A stretch of 64,000 nucleotides of DNA from Phocaeicola coprophilus (lineage in GTDB: Bacteria; Bacteroidota; Bacteroidia; Bacteroidales; Bacteroidaceae), in the NCBI GenBank assembly GCA_016900015.1, contig JACJJM010000001.1:186001-250000 (forward strand). Reading direction: 5' to 3'. Numbering within the stretch: the first letter of the stretch is position 1; each line of letters opens with the position of its first letter. Shown piece by piece: positions 35,409 through 43,151 of this stretch. Below the pieces are notes generated by a model. That model was not told where the DNA came from. It made no database searches and was given only the letters and a program-made list of their open reading frames with translations. The position numbers were made by a program, and so were the translations under genes.

Positions 35409-36557
35409 ATGAATGAACTGACTGACTCCAAACGATCAAAAGTGTTTTTCACCACGTTTCGCTGCAAACCCGACGAAGGACCTGTCGACAAGTTGAAACG
35501 TCTCCTGAAGGCTGCCGGACTGGACGGCATCGACATGGACGGCAAGTTTGTCGCCATCAAGATGCACTTCGGCGAGCTGGGCAATCTGAGTTTCCTCCGT
35601 CCCAATTATGCCCGTGCCGTGGCCGACATGGTGAAAGCAGCCGGTGGCAAACCGTTTCTGACCGACTGCAACACGCTCTATCCCGGCAGCCGCAAGAATG
35701 CCATCGAACATCTTTACTGTGCCTGGGAGAACGGCTTCACGCCGCTCACCGTCGGCTGTCCTGTGCTCATCGGAGACGGGCTGAAGGGCACGGACGACAT
35801 CCCTGTGCCCGTCCCCGGCGGCGAGTATGTGAAGGAGGCACGCATCGGGCGCACCATCATGGACGCCGACGTGTTCATTTCCCTCACGCATTTCAAGGGG
35901 CATGAGATGACAGGCTTCGGAGGCACTATCAAGAATATAGGTATGGGTTGCGGTTCACGGGCCGGAAAGAAGGACCAGCACTGCAATGGCAAGGCCGTCA
36001 TCGACCCTGCCGCATGCCGCGGATGCAAACGGTGTCTGCGCGAATGTGCCAACGACGGACTCGTCTATGATGCCGAACGCCGTGTGATGACCGTCGACGC
36101 GGACCACTGTGTAGGTTGCGGGCGGTGTGTGGGCGCATGCAATTTTGATGCCATCGGCTTCGCGCACGACGCTGCCATCAAGGAACTCAACTGCCGCATG
36201 GCGGAATACACCAAGGCTGTGGTCTACGGACGGCCCAACTTCCACATCTCGCTTGTCTGCGATGTGTCGCCCACGTGCGACTGCCATGCGGGCAACGACG
36301 TTCCCATCATTCCCGACGTGGGCATGTTTGCCTCCTTCGACCCTCTCGCGCTCGACCAGGCGTGTGTCGACGCCTGTCTCAAGCAGACCCCTCTGCCCGG
36401 GACGCAACTGACGGACGAGATGGACTCCGGACATTTCTGCGACCGTCACGACCTCTTCGACAATACCAATCCCAACACCGAGTATCGCACCTGCCTGGCC
36501 CATGCTGAAAAAATCGGCTTAGGAAGCCGCACGTATGAGCTGGTGACCGTGAAATGA
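35409..36557 (+). CDS. DUF362 protein with two [4Fe-4S] ferredoxin domains
   Basis: 382 residues. The N-terminal DUF362 domain (FVAIKMHFGELGNLSFLRP, PFLTDCNTLYPGSRKNAIEH, SLTHFKGHEMTGFGGTIKNIGMGCGSR) is followed by two ferredoxin-type clusters near residues 198-240: CRGCKRCLRECAND, where the first CxxCxxC is followed by C, and CVGCGRCVGACNFDAIG. A second DUF362 stretch ends the protein, with CDCHAGNDVPIIPDVGMFASFDPLALDQA. The family is widespread in anaerobes; its reaction is unknown, though an electron-transfer or metal-dependent role is likely. Cytosolic, transcribed alone, ending at repeat copy 5. Confidence 0.88.
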   Translation: MNELTDSKRSKVFFTTFRCKPDEGPVDKLKRLLKAAGLDGIDMDGKFVAIKMHFGELGNLSFLRPNYARAVADMVKAAGGKPFLTDCNTLYPGSRKNAIEHLYCAWENGFTPLTVGCPVLIGDGLKGTDDIPVPVPGGEYVKEARIGRTIMDADVFISLTHFKGHEMTGFGGTIKNIGMGCGSRAGKKDQHCNGKAVIDPAACRGCKRCLRECANDGLVYDAERRVMTVDADHCVGCGRCVGACNFDAIGFAHDAAIKELNCRMAEYTKAVVYGRPNFHISLVCDVSPTCDCHAGNDVPIIPDVGMFASFDPLALDQACVDACLKQTPLPGTQLTDEMDSGHFCDRHDLFDNTNPNTEYRTCLAHAEKIGLGSRTYELVTVK

Positions 36558-36571
36558 CAGCCTCCGGACTG

Positions 36572-36657
36572 ACCCTTTACTCCGCCCGACCACGGAAAGG
36601 AATCCGTCCGAGCACGGAAAGGAGGCCGTGGTCGGGCGGCCTCCTTTCCGCTCAGAA
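36572..36657. repeat. 22-nt modular repeat, copy 5
   Basis: Units begin at 36572 (variant CCCTTTACTCC), 36594 and 36616 (GGAAAGGA), each 22 nt apart, then an inverted core TCCTTTCC at 36642. CCGCCCGACCACGG pairs with CCGTGGTCGGGCGG, so the whole copy can fold. It starts 15 nt after the DUF362 stop and ends 45 nt from the mnmD stop, between convergent genes that show no other terminator. Confidence 0.85.
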
Positions 36658-36701
36658 GGGGTATCGAGGTGGACTTGCGGCCTCTTTCTGCATGTATAGT
36701 C

Positions 36702-37361
36702 TCAGATCGTTTTCACAGCCCGCAAAATCTCGCGTTTGCCGCCCGGAGGGCCGGGCAGGCGTTCCACGTGGAAACCTGCTGCCTGGAGCATGCGGCGCAC
36801 GATGCCTTTGGCGCAATAGGTCGTGAGGATACCGCCTTCGGAGAGACTGGCATACAGGCGGTCGAAGAGCGGTCCGGCCCACATGGAAGGTTGTTTTTCG
36901 GGGGCAAAGGCATCGAAGTAGACCACGTCGTAGGTCTCGTCGGGGGTCCAGGTGGTGAAGTCGGCCTGCACTTTGCGGAGCGTGAAGTGCGGGGTGAGTG
37001 CCACGTCGGTTTCCCAAGGAGCTTCGTGGAGGCGGTAGAAGTCGTCAGTGCGCCCGGGGCAGATGAGGGCAGGATAGTCCAAAGCACGGAGCGTGGTGGT
37101 CTGCACAGGGTGTAGTTCGATGCCTGTGTAGCACACGGGGCGGCGGCTTTTGTCAGCGTCGAGCAGGGTCAGGAAGGCGTTCAGCCCTGTTCCGAAACCG
37201 ACCTCGAGGACATGCGGGCACGGAGCTGTGCTCTGCCTAAGGCCCATTTCGATGAAGATGTGGCGCGACTCGGTGAGTGCTCCCTTGGTGGAGTGGTAGT
37301 GTTCGTCCAGCTCGGGGACATAGAGTGTCGGACTGCCGTCGGCAGTGGTTTCGATGTTCAT
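36702..37361 (-). CDS. mnmD: MnmD-type tRNA wobble-uridine methyltransferase
   Basis: 219 residues from the ATG at 37361 (MNIETTADGSPTL); an in-frame ATG 24 nt upstream lies inside a hairpin and is less likely. ELDEHYHSTKGALTESRHIF is the DUF752 signature, VLEVGFGTGLNAFLTLL is the SAM motif, and VVYFDAFAPEKQPSMW is the catalytic region. In Gram-negatives this domain is half of MnmC; the stand-alone form methylates aminomethyl-uridine to methylaminomethyl-uridine at tRNA position 34. It is functionally linked to MnmA at 25.9 kb, although not adjacent. Convergent with the DUF362 gene. Confidence 0.9.
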   Translation of the reverse strand: MNIETTADGSPTLYVPELDEHYHSTKGALTESRHIFIEMGLRQSTAPCPHVLEVGFGTGLNAFLTLLDADKSRRPVCYTGIELHPVQTTTLRALDYPALICPGRTDDFYRLHEAPWETDVALTPHFTLRKVQADFTTWTPDETYDVVYFDAFAPEKQPSMWAGPLFDRLYASLSEGGILTTYCAKGIVRRMLQAAGFHVERLPGPPGGKREILRAVKTI

Positions 37362-37377
37362 AGCATAAGGAAATTGG

Positions 37378-37424
37378 AACAGCACGGTTTCTACGGGCGA
37401 TGTGGCCGGACAAACCGTGCTGTT
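37378..37424. terminator. Hairpin between nucleoside kinase and mnmD
   Basis: AACAGCACGGTTT (37378-37390) pairs perfectly with AAACCGTGCTGTT (37412-37424). The T run is on the plus-strand side (GTTTTTGTT), yet both neighbouring genes are on the minus strand, so it may act as a partial terminator or processing site between them. Confidence 0.45.
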
Positions 37425-37430
37425 TTTGTT

Positions 37431-39092
37431 CTAATAAGTGAAGCTGCTTCCTCCCAGGAACTCGCGCAGGAGCGAGGTGGGCGGCAAGTCGCGGTCGGGT
37501 ACGGGTACGAAATATTCCAGGAAGTGTCGCAGGCGGTAGGCTTCGGAGTAGGCGGGCGACGACTCGGGCACTTCCCATAGGACAGGCTCTACATGGGCCT
37601 TCAGTACGGACAACTCGAAGAGCAGGGCGGAATTGAACATGGCGTCGGCGTTTTCCTGATAAGGGAAAATCCACTTTGCTTCTCCGGCGCGTACGCTCGG
37701 CCAGCGGCAGATGGTCTCTTCAGCCGAATATCCGCGGTAGTTGTAGTCGCGGATGATGCGGCGCAGGAGGCGGTTGTCCGTCGTCGGGATGTAGTTGTGC
37801 GTGTCCAGTTGCGTGGTCGTGAGCGCGGAGACATAGATGCGATACTTGTTTTCTGCGGGGATGTGCGGCGTCAGTTCGGGGTTGAGTCCGTGTATGCCTT
37901 CGAGGATGAGTATCATGTTGTCGCGCAGTTGCAAGTATTCCCCCCGGTATTCACGTGCGCCGGTGTTGAAGTTGAAGCGGGGCAGTTCGATGCGTTCGCC
38001 GCGGATGAGGGCCTGCATGTGCTGGTTGAACAGCTCCAGGTCGAGCGCATGGAGCGACTCGTAGTCATAGTCGCCTTTTTCGTCGCGCGGAGTATGTTGG
38101 CGGTCGACGAAGTAATCGTCGAGCGACACGGGATAAGGATACTTGCCATTGGCCATGAGCTGGACAGACAACCGTTTGCTGAATGTCGTCTTGCCTGACG
38201 ACGAGGGGCCCGCGATGAGCACGACCCTCACACCGGGGCGCGAACAGATGTCATCGGCTATCCGGGCTATACGTTTCTCCTGCAAGGCTTCGGCCACGTT
38301 GATAAGTTCTGTGGCATGTCCCTCGCGGATGGCTTCATTGATGTCGCCCACGGTGCTCACGCCGATGATTTCCTGCCACCGGTGGTTTTCCTTGAACACA
38401 TCGAGCATCTTCTCCTGCTTCACCATCTCGCCCAGCACTGCGGGGTTTTCCTTGTCCGGGAAGCGTAGCAGCAGCCCGTCGTAGTATTTCACGAGGTCGA
38501 ACAGATGCAAGTGTCCCGTGCTGGGGAGCAAGCTGCCGTAGTAATAGTCCACGAAGCCGTCGAGCGTATAATAATTGGTGTAGAGGCGTCCCGTCGTGCG
38601 GAGCAGCTTCACCTTGTCGGTCATGCCCCGTTCTTCAAACAGGCGGATGGCATCGGTCGAGTGTTCCTCGATGCGGTGGAAGGGGAGGTCGGCGCTGATG
38701 ATTTCGCTCATGCGCTGCTTGATGCGTGCGACGTCGTCGAGCGTCGGTTCGTGCCCGATGCGCAGGTCGCAATAGAATCCCTTCGACACGGGGTGTTCCA
38801 GCAGGATTTTTCCCTCGGGGAATACGTCGGCGACGGCCTTGCACAGCACGAAGCAGAGCGAACGCACATAGGTGCGTAGTCCTGACTCGGACGAGATGTC
38901 GAGATACTCCACGTCCTTGTTGTGATATACTCTGAAGTTAAGTCCTTCCACGTGATTGTTCACCTTGGCACTCACTACGCCGTAGGGCATTTGCAGGTCA
39001 AAACCCTTATAAATCTCGAAAAGTGAGCTGCCTATAGGGAAGCTTTTGGTTTTTTGACTATTTTTGCAATAGATTTGTATCTCCTGTTTCAT
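37431..39092 (-). CDS. TGS-domain nucleoside (uridine-type) kinase fusion
   Basis: 553 residues from the ATG at 39092 (MKQEIQIYCK); an upstream ATG at 39131 gives a non-conserved tail. Three parts: a TGS-like domain at residues 1-70 (SLFEIYKGFDLQMPYGVVSAKVN), a ThrRS-like editing/second additional domain at about 75-230 (GFYCDLRIGHEPTLDD, DAIRLFEERGMTDKVKLL), and a P-loop kinase from about residue 270 (VVLIAGPSSSGKTTFSKRLSV, PYPVSLDDYFVDRQHTP, MILILEGIHGLNP). The kinase part resembles uridine kinase/phosphoribulokinase. The fusion is common in Bacteroidetes and Firmicutes, but the role of its tRNA-synthetase-like half is unknown. Cytosolic. Confidence 0.9.
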   Translation of the reverse strand: MKQEIQIYCKNSQKTKSFPIGSSLFEIYKGFDLQMPYGVVSAKVNNHVEGLNFRVYHNKDVEYLDISSESGLRTYVRSLCFVLCKAVADVFPEGKILLEHPVSKGFYCDLRIGHEPTLDDVARIKQRMSEIISADLPFHRIEEHSTDAIRLFEERGMTDKVKLLRTTGRLYTNYYTLDGFVDYYYGSLLPSTGHLHLFDLVKYYDGLLLRFPDKENPAVLGEMVKQEKMLDVFKENHRWQEIIGVSTVGDINEAIREGHATELINVAEALQEKRIARIADDICSRPGVRVVLIAGPSSSGKTTFSKRLSVQLMANGKYPYPVSLDDYFVDRQHTPRDEKGDYDYESLHALDLELFNQHMQALIRGERIELPRFNFNTGAREYRGEYLQLRDNMILILEGIHGLNPELTPHIPAENKYRIYVSALTTTQLDTHNYIPTTDNRLLRRIIRDYNYRGYSAEETICRWPSVRAGEAKWIFPYQENADAMFNSALLFELSVLKAHVEPVLWEVPESSPAYSEAYRLRHFLEYFVPVPDRDLPPTSLLREFLGGSSFTY

Positions 39093-39208
39093 TTCTGTTA
39101 CATTAGGGTGAGACATGAATCTTGTTTTCATTGGCCAAAAGGCGTGGGTAAGATAGGCATAATCGGACGAGGGGATGCAAGAAACTCTATTAAATAAGGA
39201 AAAACTGC

Positions 39209-40783
39209 ATGTTGATTTTCATATTTTTAAAGCTTCTGGGTTCTCTCGCGCTTTTCCTCTATGGCGTGAACATTCTGAACAAGGGTGCGCGTTCGTGTTT
39301 TGCTGAAAGCTATGTAGCTGTGAACTTGTGGATGTCCCGGAGGGGACGGAAGTTTCACCCTTCTCACGTCTCATTCCTGTCGAAGATTGTAGAAATCGGG
39401 GCCACGATGTCCCTTTGGTTGCTGGCTGTGCTCGGTTTTGGGCTGGATGCCGGTCTCTACATCTTTCCGCTTTTCATTCTGGCTTATCCTCTTTATCACT
39501 CGGAAAACGTTTTACGCGAGGAGTTCGGCCGATTCCTTTTCGGACTTGCTTTTTTGTTTTTGTCCCTTTCGGTCTTTCATCATGGTTTGCAAGATTTGCC
39601 CCGGCTTCCGGACATGCCGTGGGCTGCATCCAGTGTATGGGGCATTCTGCTCTGGACTGCCGCGGGGCTTGCTTTGTCCGCATTCATACGTTCCATGACC
39701 CTGGTCTCGGTGGTCGCCCTGGGACTTTGTGCTGCCGGACTGTCTGACGTTTATGCCGGTGCTGCGCTGCTGGCGGGAAGCGGTGTGGGAGCCTTGATTC
39801 CCGCCTACATGTCGCCGCTCTCCCATGAAAAAGTGTTGGGCAAACTGACGCAGATAAGGTTGGTTCGTCGCGCGATGGGACTGGTCTGGCTGCTTTTTGT
39901 CTTCCGTCCTTTCGTCTATGGATGCGAGATGTTGACCGGGTGGTTGTTTCCCGGTGCGCCGGCAGGCATGAGCGCTGTCTACACCCTTGCCGTCTTTCTC
40001 ACTTGCCACCGTCTGTGCAACGTCGTGTTGCTGCAAGTGCTGATTTTGCCATTGGCCCGTGTGTATCAACGCTGGTTACAGGCGAAGCTTGACAAGGCCG
40101 ATGCCGCGGCACATGTTTCGGATGTGCTTTCGGCAGATTCCCCGTCGGACTCTTTTCAGACAGCATGCGAAGGTGTGCGGAGCGTGGCCGACAGTGTCTG
40201 CGAGTTGTTCGACGAGTTGAAGACCTGGCTGGCCAACCTCGGCGAACCCAGGTCGTCAGGTTTCAAGAACCGCTTACGGAGGAAGTTGCGTGACGGTTCG
40301 CACATACACGCCCTGATACTTCGGGGACTGGACGTGGCAGAGTCCGGAGGACGGCCGGACATGGACACGGATGCCGTACAGGAGGCACGCCGCGAGGTGG
40401 ACGCGCTGGGCGATGCGCTCGGCTGTTGTGGGCGGATGGCTGACCTCCTGGCCCGCCTGCACACGAAACGCAGTCTTACCTCCAAGCAGCGCGAACACCT
40501 CGCCGTGATGTTCCAGTTTGCCGGTGAAGCATTATTGCGTATGCGTGCCGTGTTGGGTGAAGAGGGGGCCGACGCCGATGCGACTTTGTCATTTGGCATC
40601 GAGCAGGAGATGGACAACTTCCGCGACCAGCTCCTGGCGCAGGACGCAATGGACCGTCGTGACCCGGCCTATGACAGCGACTTGGGCGAACTCTACACGA
40701 GTCTTATCTCCGAGTGCGAGGCGTTTGGCAACTGTGTGGTGCGCGTGGTTGAGGCACGCAGCGGGGTGAAGCGGCCCGTCTGA
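39209..40783 (+). CDS. Degenerate Na+/phosphate cotransporter-like membrane protein with PhoU-like tail
   Basis: 524 residues. LLGSLALFLYGVNILNKGARS matches the start of NptA-type Na/Pi cotransporters, about eight membrane segments follow to residue 290, and the C-terminal 200 residues form a helical PhoU-like domain (LRDGSHIHALILRGLDVAES, ISECEAFGNCVVRVVEA). The QSSSA motifs that define the two transport repeats are missing: the first reads KIVEIGATMS and the second SAFIRSMTLVS. That argues against ordinary phosphate transport. The reading frame is intact and codon use looks normal, so it is not obviously a pseudogene. Possibly a sensor derived from a transporter. It is divergent from the nucleoside kinase gene and ends 75 nt before repeat copy 6. 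Confidence 0.68.
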   Translation: MLIFIFLKLLGSLALFLYGVNILNKGARSCFAESYVAVNLWMSRRGRKFHPSHVSFLSKIVEIGATMSLWLLAVLGFGLDAGLYIFPLFILAYPLYHSENVLREEFGRFLFGLAFLFLSLSVFHHGLQDLPRLPDMPWAASSVWGILLWTAAGLALSAFIRSMTLVSVVALGLCAAGLSDVYAGAALLAGSGVGALIPAYMSPLSHEKVLGKLTQIRLVRRAMGLVWLLFVFRPFVYGCEMLTGWLFPGAPAGMSAVYTLAVFLTCHRLCNVVLLQVLILPLARVYQRWLQAKLDKADAAAHVSDVLSADSPSDSFQTACEGVRSVADSVCELFDELKTWLANLGEPRSSGFKNRLRRKLRDGSHIHALILRGLDVAESGGRPDMDTDAVQEARREVDALGDALGCCGRMADLLARLHTKRSLTSKQREHLAVMFQFAGEALLRMRAVLGEEGADADATLSFGIEQEMDNFRDQLLAQDAMDRRDPAYDSDLGELYTSLISECEAFGNCVVRVVEARSGVKRPV

Positions 40784-40858
40784 CTCTGCCGTTTTTCGTC
40801 CTTCCGGATTTCCCGTTGAATATCAATCTGTTCCCTTCCTTGTCCAAGGCCTCCAGCC

Positions 40859-40962
40859 TTACCCTCCTTTCCGCCCGACCACGCCTTCCTTTCCGCTCTT
40901 CCTTACCCTCCTTTCCGCTCCCGGCTACCCTTTACTCCGTGGTCGGCCGCCTTATAGGCCCG
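40859..40962 (-). repeat. 22-nt modular repeat, copy 6
   Basis: TCCTTTCC cores at 40865, 40887 and 40909, exactly 22 nt apart, then a variant unit CTACCCTTTACTCC followed by GTGGTCGGCC. All cores point the same way, opposite to the upstream gene. Boxes are GCCCGACCACG, GCTCTTCCTTACC and GCTCCCGGCTACC, so this copy has less self-complementarity than copies 1, 4 and 5. Confidence 0.82.
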
Positions 40963-41201
40963 GTCTGAGTCCGGTTTATGGGGACTTCATGTGCGAACGG
41001 GTTTCCGGCCGCAGCTTACGCATGAAACCATTTTTTAGACTATATATTGTCTAAAGGACAAAATGAGTGGTAAACAAGTGTCGTTATAACCCTTTTTTAT
41101 CCGGACACGGTGAATCGGATTGCGTATAAGGGGTGAAAAAGTGTAAGTAAAACCCTTTTTCCGACTTTTTTGCTGTATAAACAATAAAAAAGGAAGAAAA
41201 G
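40963..41201. other. AT-rich intergenic stretch with a palindrome
   Basis: No ORF of note. TTTAGAC (41034-41040) and GTCTAAA (41049-41055) form an inverted repeat around TATATATT. Two AACCCTTTTT-type stretches occur near 41088 and 41150. Base composition changes abruptly here from GC-rich to AT-rich. No function is assigned. Confidence 0.4.
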
Positions 41202-41233
41202 TTTGGCGGTATGGATTTAATAACATACTTTTG
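41202..41233 (+). promoter_or_regulatory. Strong Bacteroides-type promoter of an orphan unit
   Basis: TTTG at 41202-41205, 20-nt spacer, TACTTTTG at 41226-41233: a complete match to the -33/-7 consensus. Predicted start near 41240. The antiporter gene lies 450 nt further and beyond a terminator, so this promoter seems to serve the stretch between. Confidence 0.65.
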
Positions 41234-41239
41234 TACAGC

Positions 41240-41537
41240 ATTAACAAACATTTTCTAAGTTCCCTTCCTTTCTGGAAGTTCTTTAAATGTGCAATGATTT
41301 ATGTGTGGACGGAGAAAAAGGAGAAGGAGAGGGAAAAAGAAAGATATATGGAGAAGCGGAGGAAAATGAGTGAATGCAAAAAGAAGAATTTGATAGAGGG
41401 GGAGAAAAAGAAGTTTGTAGGGAGAAAAAATGAGGAAATAAGCATTTACAATCAATGTATATATTTTGTAGTCTTAGATTTTAAGCGGATTTTCAGAAAA
41501 GGAAGGGAACGAAACTTTTTTCGTTCCTTTTTTGTTT
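41240..41537 (+). ncRNA. Candidate non-coding RNA, purine-rich
   Basis: The unit runs from the promoter's predicted start to a rho-independent terminator, about 300 nt. Near its ends, 41259-41274 (GTTCCCTTCCTTTCTG) is complementary to 41494-41510 with one bulge, closing the molecule. Between them, about 41308-41440 is almost only A and G, with repeated GGAGA and GGAGG motifs, so it cannot fold on itself. The ORFs present are either very short or run through the terminator. No Rfam family is recognised. Boundaries are inferred. Confidence 0.45.
41506..41537 (+). terminator. Rho-independent terminator of the orphan unit
   Basis: GGAACGAAA (41506-41514) pairs with TTTCGTTCC (41519-41527), followed by a long T run (TTTTTTTG then TTTT). 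A textbook intrinsic terminator on the plus strand. Confidence 0.8.
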
Positions 41538-41615
41538 TATATGCGACGGCGCGGTGCGGAGACTTTCGTGGAAAGGCCTTGCGTGCGGGGCGGCGTCGAA
41601 TTTTCGTATCCGTTG

Positions 41616-41647
41616 TTTCGTCGGGCGGTGCGGATTTCTTAACTTTA
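41616..41647 (+). promoter_or_regulatory. Possible promoter of the antiporter operon
   Basis: TTTC at 41616-41619, 20-nt spacer, TAACTTTA at 41640-41647; one mismatch from consensus in each box. The start codon is 44 nt downstream. Confidence 0.4.
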
Positions 41648-41690
41648 CACTCAGATTTTGTTTTATCATGACATTAGAAGAAGACCGCTT

Positions 41691-43151
41691 ATGACATTTA
41701 CCGCAGAAAACATCCTCCTTATCGGTTCCGTGCTCATCTTTTGCAGCATTCTCATCAGCCGCACCGGCTATCGTTTCGGCATCCCCACATTGCTCCTCTT
41801 TTTGCTTGTCGGCATGCTTTTTGGCAGCGACGGCCTGGGCTTGCAGTTCCACAGCGCACACGACGCGCAGTTCATCGGCATGATGGCCTTGAGCATCATC
41901 CTCTTCACGGGCGGCATGGACACGAAGTATGGCGAGATACGCCCCGTGCTGGCACAGGGCGTGCTGCTCTCGACGGTGGGCGTGTTGCTCACCACGCTGC
42001 TCACGGGACTTTTCATCTGTTTCATTTCAGGCTGGGACAGCACGAACATCGCTTTGCCGCTCACCACCTCGTTGCTGCTGGCGGCGACCATGTCATCGAC
42101 TGACTCGGCTTCCGTGTTCAGCCTGCTGCGTTCGCAGCGCATGAATCTGAAGCACCACCTGCGCCCTATGCTGGAGCTGGAGAGCGGTAGCAATGACCCG
42201 ATGGCCTACATGCTCACCATCGTGCTCATCCAGATCATCACTTCCGACGGCATGAGCTGGACTGTCATCCTGAAGGATTTGGGCATACAATTCTTTTTCG
42301 GGGGCATTATCGGCTATGCGTTGGGACGTTTTGCCGTGTGGATTCTGGGGCGTATCGGCCTTTCGAACGGCTCGCTCTACTCCATCCTGCTGTTGAGCCT
42401 CGTCTTCTTCACGTTTACCATCACGGACCTTTTGCGCGGCAACGGCTATCTGGCCGTCTACATCGCCGGCATGGTGGTGGGTAATGCGCCGCTGGTCTGC
42501 CGTCGGGAGGTGAACACGTTCATGAACGGCCTGACCTGGTTGTTCCAGATTGTGATGTTCCTGGCTTTGGGCTTGCTGGTCAATCCGCTTGAGATGGTCG
42601 ATGTCGCTGCCGTCGCCCTGCTCATCGGTGTGTTCATGATTGTCGTGTCGCGTCCGGTGAGTGTGTTCCTCTGTCTGCTGCCTTTCCGCAAGCTGCCGGC
42701 GCGGGCCAAGTGGTTCGTGTCGTGGGTCGGCCTGCGCGGAGCTGTGCCCATCATCTTTGCGACCTATCCGGTCATCGCAGGGATTGAGGGGGCTGACCAA
42801 CTGTTCAACATCGTGTTTTTCATAACGCTCATCTCGCTCGTGGTGCAGGGCATGACCATCGCGCCGGCGGCTCGCCTGCTGCGGCTCGACTTGCCCGTGG
42901 AGAAGGAGGGCAATGACTTTGGCGTCGAGTTGCCCGAGGAACTGGACACGCAGCTCCGTGACCTGACGCTCACGCCGGAGATGCTGGCCGATGGCAATCG
43001 TCTGGCCGACATGAACATCCCGCGGGGGACGCTGGTGATGCTTGTCAAGCGTGGACATGAATTCATTATACCCAACGGGCAGATGGAACTGCATGTGGGT
43101 GACAAACTGCTCTTTATCTCGGAAAACAAACATGAAGGGGAAAAGTCTTGA
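41691..43151 (+). CDS. K+/H+ (CPA1-type) antiporter with TrkA-C domain
   Basis: 486 residues from the ATG at 41691 (MTFTAENILL); an in-frame ATG at 41658 is less likely. About 12 membrane segments of the Na+/H+ exchanger fold, with SSTDSASVFSLLRSQRM and LELESGSNDPMAYM as the ion-binding region. The C-terminal 80 residues form a TrkA-C (RCK-C) ligand-binding domain, RLADMNIPRGTLVMLVKRG to VGDKLLFIS. This architecture is that of NhaP2/CvrA potassium/proton antiporters, which protect against potassium or pH stress and may be gated by a nucleotide. Its 3' end overlaps the hydrolase gene by 20 nt. Confidence 0.92.
   Translation: MTFTAENILLIGSVLIFCSILISRTGYRFGIPTLLLFLLVGMLFGSDGLGLQFHSAHDAQFIGMMALSIILFTGGMDTKYGEIRPVLAQGVLLSTVGVLLTTLLTGLFICFISGWDSTNIALPLTTSLLLAATMSSTDSASVFSLLRSQRMNLKHHLRPMLELESGSNDPMAYMLTIVLIQIITSDGMSWTVILKDLGIQFFFGGIIGYALGRFAVWILGRIGLSNGSLYSILLLSLVFFTFTITDLLRGNGYLAVYIAGMVVGNAPLVCRREVNTFMNGLTWLFQIVMFLALGLLVNPLEMVDVAAVALLIGVFMIVVSRPVSVFLCLLPFRKLPARAKWFVSWVGLRGAVPIIFATYPVIAGIEGADQLFNIVFFITLISLVVQGMTIAPAARLLRLDLPVEKEGNDFGVELPEELDTQLRDLTLTPEMLADGNRLADMNIPRGTLVMLVKRGHEFIIPNGQMELHVGDKLLFISENKHEGEKS

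Noticed and set aside
41231-41671. A 146-codon plus-strand ORF in the AT-rich intergenic region
   Set aside because: Its start lies in the promoter, it is dominated by Lys/Glu from purine runs, and it reads through a clear terminator hairpin.
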